Position numbers and translations under genes: made by a program. Source: AC-50 sp035640455 (GTDB lineage Bacteria; Actinomycetota; Thermoleophilia; Gaiellales; Gaiellaceae). Taken from it: a stretch of DNA of 6,855 bases. Below are positions 1 through 4,893 of the stretch, in pieces. Under the pieces are notes generated by a model. It saw only the letters and a list, made by a program, of their open reading frames with translations, had not been told where the DNA came from and ran no database searches. The stretch is taken from assembly GCA_035640455.1 (NCBI GenBank), contig DASQWB010000165.1:1-6855 (forward strand), in the 5' to 3' direction. The stretch's first letter is position 1; every line of letters starts with the position of its first letter.

Positions 1-480
1 CGGCATGAGGTTCGCCGTGAAGACCTGCTTCGTCGGGTCCTTGGGCTCCATCAGGTAGGCGCCCGGGCTCCGGACGAGCTGCGTCACGATGACGCGCTCG
101 GTGCCGTTGATGATGAACGTCCCCCACTCCGTCATCATCGGGAAGTCGCCCATGAAGACGGTCTGCTCGCGGATCTCGCCCGTGTCCTTGTTCACGAACC
201 GGACGGTCATCGAAAGCGGGGCCTGGTAGGTCAGGTCCTTCTCTCGGCACTCCTTGATCGAGAACTGCGGGTCGCCGAACTTGTAGGCGCCGAACTCGAC
301 GGCGAGCGAGCCGGTGTAGTCCTCGATCGGCGAGATGTCGTCGATCGTCTCCCGCAGGCCCTCTTCGAGGAACCAGCGGAAGGAAGCCTTCTGGATGTCG
401 ATCAGGTTCGGTAAGTCGAGAACGTGCTTCAGGCGCGAGAAACTCGTGCGCGCGCGAGGCGCAGCAACCCTGCTGGTCAA
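1..480 (-). CDS. rpoB: RNA polymerase beta subunit, N-terminal part (runs off window)
   Basis: First 160 codons of the beta subunit of RNA polymerase, the catalytic core enzyme of transcription. Conserved beginning-of-beta blocks are visible: LPNLIDIQKASFRWFLEEGL near residues 25-44, FGAYKFGDPQFSIKECREKD around 63-82, TYQAPLSMTVRF just after, and FIINGTERVIVTQLVRSPGAY near 125-145, the typical protrusion segment. The frame has no ATG. TTG at 478-480 is chosen as start because AAGGGAGGG (487-495) lies seven bases upstream (counted from GGAGG), and the conserved sequence begins soon after. The short N-terminus before the conserved part (TSRVAAPRARTSFSRLKHVL) resembles the variable actinobacterial start. 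Same strand as rplJ-rplL but separated from rplL by a secreted-protein gene and a terminator, so it probably has its own promoter as well as readthrough. Identity is secure; the start codon is likely. Confidence 0.96.
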   Translation of the reverse strand, partial: MTSRVAAPRARTSFSRLKHVLDLPNLIDIQKASFRWFLEEGLRETIDDISPIEDYTGSLAVEFGAYKFGDPQFSIKECREKDLTYQAPLSMTVRFVNKDTGEIREQTVFMGDFPMMTEWGTFIINGTERVIVTQLVRSPGAYLMEPKDPTKQVFTANLMP

Positions 481-486
481 ATACAG

Positions 487-495
487 CCCTCCCTT
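487..495 (-). promoter_or_regulatory. Strong ribosome binding site fixing the rpoB TTG start
   Basis: AAGGGAGGG on the minus strand with seven bases between GGAGG and TTG (478-480). No ATG or GTG candidate is seen near the conserved start of the protein, so this site decides the start codon. Confidence 0.75.
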
Positions 496-615
496 AGCGG
501 CTAGCGTGTGTACGGACAGGACGACAGGCGGAACGTCGGCGCAACCCGCCAGGGTACCTGACCGACCCCTCCCTACGCAAGGGCAGGCGACGCCTGACCC
601 CGCGTAACGGCCCGA

Positions 616-644
616 ACTATAGCGAGCGGCTCCGGAAAAGGAAA
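616..644 (-). promoter_or_regulatory. Possible rpoB promoter overlapping the terminator tail
   Basis: TATAGT at 616-621 matches the -10 consensus at five of six bases, unusual in such GC-rich DNA. The -35 at a 17-base spacing would be TTTCCT (639-644), a weak match. It lies just past the terminator T-run, so transcription would restart immediately and give a leader of about 130 bases before rpoB. A second, weaker pair (TTGCGT, 18 bases, TACCCT) lies between here and rpoB in the minus orientation. The rest of 481-640 shows no gene and only a weak hairpin (581-600). Confidence 0.38.
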
Positions 645-669
645 GAGGCGTCGGTCGGACGCCTCTTTC
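634..669 (-). terminator. Rho-independent terminator after the secreted-protein gene
   Basis: Perfect 12-bp stem GAAAGAGGCGTC / GACGCCTCTTTC (641-652 with 658-669) around a 5-base loop. On the minus strand it is followed by CTTTTCC, so it works in that direction. It begins 19 bases after the stop codon at 689-691. The plus-strand side is followed by ACGGGGG, so it is not a terminator there. Confidence 0.8.
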
Positions 670-688
670 ACGGGGGCTGACGCCAGGC

Positions 689-1141
689 CTAGGGGTGCTT
701 CTTCTTCGGGTGGCCCGAGGCCGTCGTTGTCGTCGACTGCGTGGTGGGCGTCGTCGACTCCGTTGTGGTCGTCGACGACGCAGTGGTCGTGCTCGTCGTC
801 GTGCTCGTCGTCACCGACGAGGGGCACTGGCCGTCCGTCGGGAGGACGTCGCCGTGGCGCAGGTGTGCCGCGACCGCGTGGTTGCTGACCCAGATCAGGT
901 GGAACGGCTTCTTCTTCGAGTGCGTCCGGTGGCAGATCAGGGTCTTCTTGCCCGACGCGGACGTCGTGGTGCCGCCGGTCGAGCTGGTCGACGTCGCCGC
1001 GGCGGCAGCGCCGGCGTTGCCCTTGCCGTGCCCGTTGCCGTGGCCCTTGCCCTTGTCCTTGCCGGGCGGCGGGGCGGCGATCGCGAACGAGACGACGAGG
1101 CCGGCGGCGAAGACGGCGACGAGGAGAATCTTGAGCTTCAT
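689..1141 (-). CDS. Small secreted Thr/Ser-rich protein with a Cys/His core motif
   Basis: 150 residues, function unknown. Residues 1-23 form a signal peptide: MKLK, a hydrophobic run, then an AIA/A cleavage site. Residues 24-42 are a Gly/Lys/His linker, 43-64 Ala then Thr/Ser rich. The only globular-looking part is about 67-106: ICHRTHSKKKPF, WVSNHAVAAHLRHGDVLP and a second Cys (C70 and C106, with His 71, 81, 88, 93, 96). This CHxTG...VSxxAxxAHxxHGD pattern recurs, from memory, in secreted bacterial proteins, but I know no assigned function. Residues 107-140 are almost only Thr and Ser, a likely wall-spanning or glycosylated stalk, and the C-terminus is basic (GHPKKKHP). The ATG is supported by AAGGAGG at 1148-1154, six bases upstream. 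It sits between rplL and rpoB on the same strand, closely followed by a terminator. There is no LPXTG motif or lipobox. The gene is very probably real; the role is unknown. Confidence 0.85.
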   Translation of the reverse strand: MKLKILLVAVFAAGLVVSFAIAAPPPGKDKGKGHGNGHGKGNAGAAAAATSTSSTGGTTTSASGKKTLICHRTHSKKKPFHLIWVSNHAVAAHLRHGDVLPTDGQCPSSVTTSTTTSTTTASSTTTTESTTPTTQSTTTTASGHPKKKHP

Positions 1142-1248
1142 GCGGGGCCTCCTTGAGCGGGGGTCGGGGTTCCGTTCGTCCCCCTAGACGCCCGATTCGG
1201 CCGAAACATGCTCGCGGCGCAGCAGAACCCCCCGAATGAGTGAGGGGC

Positions 1249-1280
1249 GGCGGCAAAGCCGCCTGTCCGCGACAGCGGAC
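1249..1280 (-). other. Two adjacent short hairpins between rplL and the secreted-protein gene
   Basis: GGCGGC-AAA-GCCGCC (1249-1263) and GTCCGC-GACA-GCGGAC (1265-1280) are perfect 6-bp stems one base apart. Neither is followed by a T-run on the minus strand. They may act in mRNA processing or stability below rplL. The remainder of 1142-1248 has the ribosome binding site at 1148-1154 and a 10-base palindrome TTCGGCCGAA at 1196-1205; no convincing promoter is seen. Confidence 0.45.
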
Positions 1281-1293
1281 CAGTGGAAGGGGT

Positions 1294-1319
1294 TCGGGGG
1301 AACCGGGAGGTTCCCCCGA
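1294..1319 (-). terminator. Strong hairpin just after rplL (attenuator-like)
   Basis: 11-bp perfect stem TCGGGGGAACC / GGTTCCCCCGA with a 4-base loop, starting ten bases after the rplL stop. The following minus-strand bases are ACCCCTTCC rather than a T-run, so it is a weak intrinsic terminator at best. It may set the ratio of L12 mRNA to downstream mRNA, as the rplL-rpoB attenuator or processing region does in Escherichia coli; this is inference by position. Confidence 0.45.
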
Positions 1320-1329
1320 CGGCTAACTG

Positions 1330-1719
1330 CTACTTGACCTCGACGCTGGCGCCGGCCTCCTCGAGCTGCGCCTTGATCGAGTCGGCCTCCTCGCGGGGCA
1401 CGCCCTCCTTGACCGGCTTCGGCGCCGAGTCGACGAGGTCCTTGGCTTCCTTCAGGCCCAGGCCCGTGATCGCGCGGACGACCTTGATCACCTGGATCTT
1501 CTTGTCGCCCGCGCCCGTGAGGACGACCTCGAACGAGGTCTGCTCTTCGGCCGCGGCGCCGTCGCCGGCGGCCACGGGGGCAGCGCCCGGAGCGGCCACG
1601 GCCACGGGTGCGGCCGCCGTCACGCCCCACGTCTCCTCGAGGGCGTTCTTGAGCTCGACGAGCTCGAGCACGGTCATCTTGCCGAGCTGGTCGACGAGCT
1701 TCGCGGTATCGGTTGCCAT
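1330..1719 (-). CDS. rplL: 50S ribosomal protein L7/L12
   Basis: 129 residues, near the usual 120-130. This is the multicopy stalk protein that recruits and activates translational GTPases. The N-terminal dimerisation domain (about 3-33, LVDQLGKMTVLELVELKNALEE region) is followed by an Ala/Pro/Gly hinge (35-57) and the C-terminal factor-binding domain (about 60-129) with DKKIQVIKVVRAITGLGLKE, EAKDLVDSAPKPVKEGV and the final AGASVEVK. The ATG directly abuts the rplJ stop (TAGATG). Its Shine-Dalgarno, GGAGGAAGGAG, is inside the last codons of rplJ, so the two genes are translationally linked. L12 is needed in several copies per L10, and the strong ribosome binding site fits that. Secure. Confidence 0.98.
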   Translation of the reverse strand: MATDTAKLVDQLGKMTVLELVELKNALEETWGVTAAAPVAVAAPGAAPVAAGDGAAAEEQTSFEVVLTGAGDKKIQVIKVVRAITGLGLKEAKDLVDSAPKPVKEGVPREEADSIKAQLEEAGASVEVK

Positions 1720-2364
1720 CTAGCTCTCTCCTTCCTCCACCGGCGCGGCTTCTTCTTCCTCCACCGGTGCGTTCTCTGTCTCGTCTGCTTGGATCTCCTG
1801 CTCTTCCTCGCTCCGCTCCTCCTCCACGGCTCCGCCGCCCTGCGCCTGCAGCTGGTCGATGCGGGCCTGCAGGACGCCGACCAGGTCGCGGAGCGGAGCG
1901 GCGAAGAGGCCGACGACGGTCGTCAGCGGCCCCGCGAGCGCACTCACGAGCTGGCCGCGGAGGACGTCCGTCGGCGGGAGCTTGGCGAGGTTCTCGACGT
2001 CGGCGGCCGTGATGGGGCTGCCCTCGAGCACGCCACCTCGGACGGCGGGCACGCGCGTCGTGCGCGTAACGTCGCCGAGCGCCTTCGCGACCGCGACCGG
2101 GTCGCCGTCCGACTCGAGGAACGCGATCGCCGACGGCCCGTCGAGGAGTGCGAGCAGGGCCTCGACACCGGCCGCCTCGGCCGCGCGCCTCGTGAGCGAG
2201 TTCTTGACGACCGAGAAGCGGGCGCCGTGCTTCAGGAGCTCGCTCCGCAGGCCGTCGATCTCCTTCATCGTGAGCCCGCGGTAGTCGGCGACGATCAGCG
2301 TCTCCGTACTCCGAAGCCGCTCCGTCAGCTCCGAGACCACGCGCTCCTTGTCAGCTTTCTGCAT
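1720..2364 (-). CDS. rplJ: 50S ribosomal protein L10 with acidic C-terminal tail
   Basis: 214 residues, longer than the usual 165-180. L10 forms the base of the stalk: its N-terminal domain binds 23S rRNA with L11 and its C-terminal helix binds L12 dimers. Visible: TLIVADYRGLTMKEIDGLR (22-40), FSVVKNSLTRRA (50-61), GPSAIAF (76-82), TRTTRVPAVRGGVLEG (100-115), LAKLPPTDVLRGQLVSAL (126-143) and the L12-binding helix around 157-175. Residues 180-214 are an extra tail with about 17 acidic residues, ending in an APVEE repeat (199-203, 207-211) encoded by a 24-base near-repeat at 1723-1770. ATG is chosen for the ideal TAAGGAGGTGA seven bases upstream (from GGAGG). The preceding leader suggests autoregulation by the L10-L12 complex. 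Identity is secure; the role of the tail is unknown. Confidence 0.97.
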   Translation of the reverse strand: MQKADKERVVSELTERLRSTETLIVADYRGLTMKEIDGLRSELLKHGARFSVVKNSLTRRAAEAAGVEALLALLDGPSAIAFLESDGDPVAVAKALGDVTRTTRVPAVRGGVLEGSPITAADVENLAKLPPTDVLRGQLVSALAGPLTTVVGLFAAPLRDLVGVLQARIDQLQAQGGGAVEEERSEEEQEIQADETENAPVEEEEAAPVEEGES

Positions 2365-2488
2365 CGATTCACCTCCTTACGACGCGCAGGCCGCCAAGGC
2401 GGCCTGCGCGATAGCTCGTCGCGGAGGTGCGCCTCGGCTGGGCTTCTGCCTCTCGGCCGCCAGCTGTCTCGGGCTGCGGTCTGCGCTC
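2365..2488 (-). promoter_or_regulatory. Ribosomal protein L10 leader (rplJ-rplL autoregulatory RNA)
   Basis: The 124 bases between rplA and rplJ. On the minus-strand RNA the first part carries AGACCGCAG (2474-2482), the sequence hallmark I recall for L10 leaders, the RNA element bound by the L10-L12 complex. A GCUGG/CCAGC pairing is possible soon after. The last part has a perfect 13-bp hairpin CGCGCAGGCCGCC / GGCGGCCTGCGCG (2383-2395 with 2398-2410). Outside it, ACGA (2416-2419) can pair with UCGU (2379-2382), and CACCUCC (2423-2429) can pair with the Shine-Dalgarno GGAGGUG (2370-2376). This would form one long helix hiding the rplJ ribosome binding site. No T-run follows the hairpin, so control is more likely of translation than of termination. 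A covariance-model search was not possible here. Confidence 0.72.
2370..2379 (-). promoter_or_regulatory. Near-perfect Shine-Dalgarno of rplJ
   Basis: TAAGGAGGTG, continuing to TGA, is complementary to the 16S rRNA 3' end over its whole core, with seven bases between GGAGG and ATG. It is the strongest ribosome binding site in the window and the one that the leader can cover by pairing. Confidence 0.85.
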
Positions 2489-3226
2489 TTACGCGGTTGC
2501 TGCTTCTGGTTGCTCCTCCAGCTCGTCCAGGATCCCGCGCGTCCTCATCGGGTCGACGTGGATGCCGGGGCCCATCGTGCTCGTCAGCGTGATGCTCCGA
2601 ATGTAGCGGCCCTTCGCGGCGGCCGGCTTCGCGCGGACGATCTCGTCGAGGAGGGCGGCGTAGTTCTCCGCCAGCCGGCGCTCGTCGAAGCTCTTCTTGC
2701 CGATCGCCACGTGCACGTTCGCGCCGCGGTCGGTGCGGTACTCGAGCTTGCCGGCCTTCGACTCGCGCACGGCCTTCCCGACCTCGTTCGTCACCGTTCC
2801 GGTCTTCGGGTTCGGCATCTTGCCGCGCGGGCCGAGGATGCGGCCGAGCCGGCCGACCACGCTCATCTGGTCCGGCGTCGCGATGGCGACGTCGAAATCG
2901 CCGAATCCGCCTTCGATCTTCGACGCGAGGTCAGCGCTGCCGACGACGTCGGCGCCCGCCTCCTCCGCCTCGCGCGCGTTGTCGCCTTCGGCGAAGACGG
3001 CGACGCGGACGTCGCGGCCGGTGCCGTGCGGAAGCATCAGCGTCCCACGGAGCTGCTGGTCGGCGTGACGAACGTTGAGGCCGAGCCGGAAGTGCGCCTC
3101 GACCGTCTCGTCGAACTTGACGCCGTCCAGGCTCTTCAGGATCCGGATCGCCTCGACCGGCGAATAGGTCTGCTCGCGGTCGATCTGCCCCCGCGCCTGG
3201 CGGTAGCGCTTGCCGTGCTGGGTCAC
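2489..3226 (-). CDS. rplA: 50S ribosomal protein L1
   Basis: 245 residues, slightly longer than the usual 225-235. L1 forms the mobile L1 stalk on 23S rRNA and helps release deacylated tRNA from the E site. Visible: YSPVEAIRILKSL (21-33), KFDETVEAHFRLGLNVRHADQQLRG (38-61), VAVFAEGDNAREAEEAGADVVG (75-96), and the family signature around 119-146, including GRILGPRGKMPNPKTGTVT. The C-terminal domain-I strand is RSITLTSTMGPGIHVD (210-225). The start is GTG in a GTGA overlap with the rplK stop, preceded by GGAGG in the last rplK codons, so translation is coupled to rplK. In many bacteria L1 represses the L11-L1 mRNA; no L1-site-like structure was identified before rplK. Secure. Confidence 0.97.
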   Translation of the reverse strand: MTQHGKRYRQARGQIDREQTYSPVEAIRILKSLDGVKFDETVEAHFRLGLNVRHADQQLRGTLMLPHGTGRDVRVAVFAEGDNAREAEEAGADVVGSADLASKIEGGFGDFDVAIATPDQMSVVGRLGRILGPRGKMPNPKTGTVTNEVGKAVRESKAGKLEYRTDRGANVHVAIGKKSFDERRLAENYAALLDEIVRAKPAAAKGRYIRSITLTSTMGPGIHVDPMRTRGILDELEEQPEAATA

Positions 3227-3651
3227 TGGGCCTCCACCTCCACGCCCATGCTGCGCGCCGTCCCGGCGACGATCTTCATCGCCGCCTCCACGTCGCGGGC
3301 GTTCAGGTCCTCGAGCTTCGTCTCGGCGATCTGCTGCACCTGGGCCCGCGTGAGCCGGCCAACCTTCTCGCGGTTCGGCTCGCCCGAGCCCTTGTCGAGG
3401 TTGAGCGCCTCCTTGATCAGCACGGCGGCGGGCGGCGTCTTCGTGATGAAGGTGAAGGAGCGGTCCTCGTAGACCGTGATCTCGACCGGTGTGATGCGGC
3501 CGTTCGCCTGCGCCGTCTGCGCGTTGAAGGCCTTGCAGAACTCCATGATGTTCACGCCGTGCTGGCCGAGCGCAGGACCAACCGGCGGCGCCGGGTTCGC
3601 CTGCCCGCCTGGGATCTGGAGCTTGATCAGCGTGAGGACTTTCTTCGCCAT
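3223..3651 (-). CDS. rplK: 50S ribosomal protein L11
   Basis: 142 residues, the standard length. L11 binds the GTPase-associated region of 23S rRNA next to the L10-L12 stalk. The N-terminal domain carries the Pro-rich GGQANPAPPVGPALGQHGVNI (15-35), the segment next to the thiopeptide-antibiotic site. The C-terminal RNA-binding domain starts near 75 with VLIKEALNLDKGSGEPNR, and the signature region near the end includes DLNARDVEAAMKIVAGTARSMGV (116-138). The ATG lies 9 bases after the nusG stop. The sequence between (CCCACCGAC) has no Shine-Dalgarno, so initiation probably depends on ribosomes finishing nusG. The stop overlaps the rplA GTG. Secure. Confidence 0.98.
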   Translation of the reverse strand: MAKKVLTLIKLQIPGGQANPAPPVGPALGQHGVNIMEFCKAFNAQTAQANGRITPVEITVYEDRSFTFITKTPPAAVLIKEALNLDKGSGEPNREKVGRLTRAQVQQIAETKLEDLNARDVEAAMKIVAGTARSMGVEVEAQ

Positions 3652-3660
3652 GTCGGTGGG

Positions 3661-4191
3661 CTAGTCGATCTTCTTCACCTGGTCGAACGCGAGCTCGACC
3701 GGCACCTGGCGCTCGAAGATGTCGACGAGCACCTTCAGCTTCTGCTGGTCGGGGTTGACGTCAACGATCTCGCCGTCGAAGTCCGAGAGCGGGCCGGACG
3801 TGACCTTCACGGACTCGCCGAGCGAGAACTGCACCTGAGTGCGCGGGCGCTCGCCCACTCCCGTCCCGGTGTGGAGGATCCGGTCGACCTCGCTCTGCGC
3901 GAGTGGCACGGGCTTCGCGCCGGCGCCGACGAAGCCGGTCACGCCGGGGGTGTTCTTGACGACCGACCAGGCGTCGTCGTTCAGGTCCATGTTCACGAGC
4001 ACGTAGCCCGGGAGCACGCGCTTCTCGGCCTGCACCTTCTGCCCGTCTTTCGTCTCGATCACCTGCTCGGTCGGCACGACGACGCGGCGGAACCGCGGCG
4101 CCTGGTTCATCGAGACGATCCGGTGCTCGAGGTTGGCCTTCACCTTGTTCTCGTGCCCCGAGTAGGTGTTGATGACGTACCAGCGGAACAT
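3661..4191 (-). CDS. nusG: Transcription termination/antitermination factor NusG
   Basis: 176 residues, near the compact bacterial form of about 180. NusG binds elongating RNA polymerase through its NGN domain and links it to Rho or the ribosome through its KOW domain. The NGN domain (about 1-110) shows RWYVINTYSGHENKVKANLE (3-22), the conserved KRVLPGYVLVNMDL (57-70) and NTPGVTGFVG (80-89). The KOW domain (about 122-176) shows FSLGESVKVTSGPLSDFDGE and the following VLVDIFERQVPVELAFDQV. There is no long acidic N-terminal extension of the kind found in many other actinobacterial NusG proteins. The ATG is 9 bases after the secE stop, with a modest AGAGGGCG site. Secure. Confidence 0.98.
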   Translation of the reverse strand: MFRWYVINTYSGHENKVKANLEHRIVSMNQAPRFRRVVVPTEQVIETKDGQKVQAEKRVLPGYVLVNMDLNDDAWSVVKNTPGVTGFVGAGAKPVPLAQSEVDRILHTGTGVGERPRTQVQFSLGESVKVTSGPLSDFDGEIVDVNPDQQKLKVLVDIFERQVPVELAFDQVKKID

Positions 4192-4200
4192 CGGCGCCCT

Positions 4201-4545
4201 CTACTGCCCCAGGAAGATGTTCTGGATCACGCGCTTCCAGATCAGGTCGTTCGCGTACAAGTAGACGCCGACGATCAGACAGGCGATCAGGACGACCGCC
4301 GTCCCCTGGATCACCTGCGGCTGACGCGGCCACTCGACCTTCTTCAGCTCGCCCCACGACTCGGCGACGAACCGGCGAGCGCCTCCGCCGGGGACGCGGC
4401 GCTGGCCGCCCTGGCTCTTCGGCGGCGTCGCCGAGGGGCGCACCTGCGCCTGCCGGGCGCGTGCGCGCTGGACCATCTTCGAATCGGCGGCCGGCTGCTG
4501 CTGCGCTCGGCGCGCGCGGCGCTGCTGTCGCGTCTGCCTGGCCAT
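4201..4545 (-). CDS. secE: Preprotein translocase subunit SecE
   Basis: 114 residues. SecE clamps SecY in the membrane Sec translocon. The conserved core is RFVAESWGELKKVEWPRQPQ (58-77), the cytosolic amphipathic helix and hinge, followed by one transmembrane helix (about 81-98, VVLIACLIVGVYLYA) and a conserved D100. Residues 1-57 form a basic, Arg/Gln-rich, probably disordered extension (RQTRQQRRARRAQQQ); single-helix SecE proteins are often 60-90 residues, so this one is long at the N-terminus. ATG 4543-4545 is chosen because GGGAG lies eight to nine bases upstream and it overlaps the rpmG stop by one base (TGATG). The frame stays open further upstream, but that part overlaps rpmG and is not conserved. 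Secure. Confidence 0.95.
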   Translation of the reverse strand: MARQTRQQRRARRAQQQPAADSKMVQRARARQAQVRPSATPPKSQGGQRRVPGGGARRFVAESWGELKKVEWPRQPQVIQGTAVVLIACLIVGVYLYANDLIWKRVIQNIFLGQ

Positions 4546-4706
4546 CAGCGGGTCTCCCGGTGCAGGGTATGGCGTCGGCACCACCGGCAGTACTTTCGGA
4601 ACTCGACCCGGTCGGGCGAGTTCCGCTTCGACTTCTGCGTCTGGTAGTTGCGGCGCTTGCACTCGGTGCAAGCGAGGGTGATCGCGACTCGTACTCCGGT
4701 GGCCAT
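4545..4706 (-). CDS. rpmG: 50S ribosomal protein L33 (zinc-binding form)
   Basis: 53 residues, the normal length. Sequence features: MATGVRVAITLACTECKRRN, then YQTQKSKRN, then KYCRWCRRHTLHRETR. The two CxxC pairs (C13/C16 and C40/C43) show the zinc-ribbon (C+) form. L33 sits near the E site of the large subunit. The ATG is at 4704-4706, with a weak purine-rich site (GGAAAGCAGAAGAG) before it. It lies 41 bases after the tRNA-Met 3' end with no terminator between, so one transcript probably carries tRNA, rpmG, secE and nusG. The tRNA-Met/rpmG pair ahead of secE-nusG is also seen in mycobacteria (from memory). Zinc-responsive C- paralogs exist in many actinobacteria, but none is in this window. 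Confidence 0.96.
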   Translation of the reverse strand: MATGVRVAITLACTECKRRNYQTQKSKRNSPDRVEFRKYCRWCRRHTLHRETR

Positions 4707-4747
4707 CTCTTCTGCTTTCCGTTCCTAGTCTTGCAGGCGTAGCGACA

Positions 4748-4820
4748 TAGCGGCGGGTGGATTCGAACCACCGACCTGCGGGTTATGAGTCCGCCGCTCT
4801 AACCGCTGAGCTACGCCGCC
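4748..4820 (-). tRNA. tRNA-Met (CAU anticodon, elongator type)
   Basis: A complete 73-base cloverleaf: acceptor GGCGGCG / CGCCGCT (with G1-U72), D arm GCTC-AGCGGTTA-GAGC, anticodon loop CTCATAA, variable AGGTC, T arm GGTGG-TTCGAAT-CCACC, and discriminator A73. CCA is not encoded (TGT follows). The anticodon stem is GCGGA / CCCGC, leaving an A31-C39 mismatch below the loop. It lacks the initiator hallmark of three G-C pairs flanking the loop, and base 1 is paired, so it is not tRNA-fMet. A CAU tRNA could also be tRNA-Ile2, read as Ile after lysidine modification by TilS. Position next to rpmG favours elongator Met. Confidence 0.93.
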
Positions 4821-4833
4821 GAAGGCGCGGATG

Positions 4834-4839
4834 AGTGTA
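4834..4839 (-). promoter_or_regulatory. Probable -10 box for the tRNA-Met/rpmG/secE/nusG transcript
   Basis: TACACT (TAnnnT) ends 13 bases before the tRNA 5' end, so transcription would start about 7 bases before the mature tRNA. No good -35 at 16-18 bases is seen; TTGCGA occurs at a 20-base spacing, too long for the usual sigma factor. Confidence 0.45.
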
Positions 4840-4893
4840 GCAACGCCTCCCCGCACCCTTCGCAAGCGCTTACCCATCGTTCCCTTACCTGAC

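Noticed and set aside
700..830. GTC/GTG-rich stretch as a possible CRISPR or microsatellite array
   Set aside because: The pattern comes from runs of Thr/Ser codons in the secreted protein; there are no equal-length repeats with spacers.
1184..1630. 148-residue Arg/Gly-rich minus-strand ORF over rplL
   Set aside because: A frame-shifted shadow of rplL that continues into the intergenic hairpins.
3559..4647. 362-residue plus-strand ORF over nusG and secE
   Set aside because: His/Leu/Arg/Asp-rich antisense shadow of securely identified genes.
4546..4671. Upstream extension of the secE frame to 4671
   Set aside because: It overlaps rpmG in another frame, and the ATG at 4543-4545 has a ribosome binding site and the usual TGATG junction.
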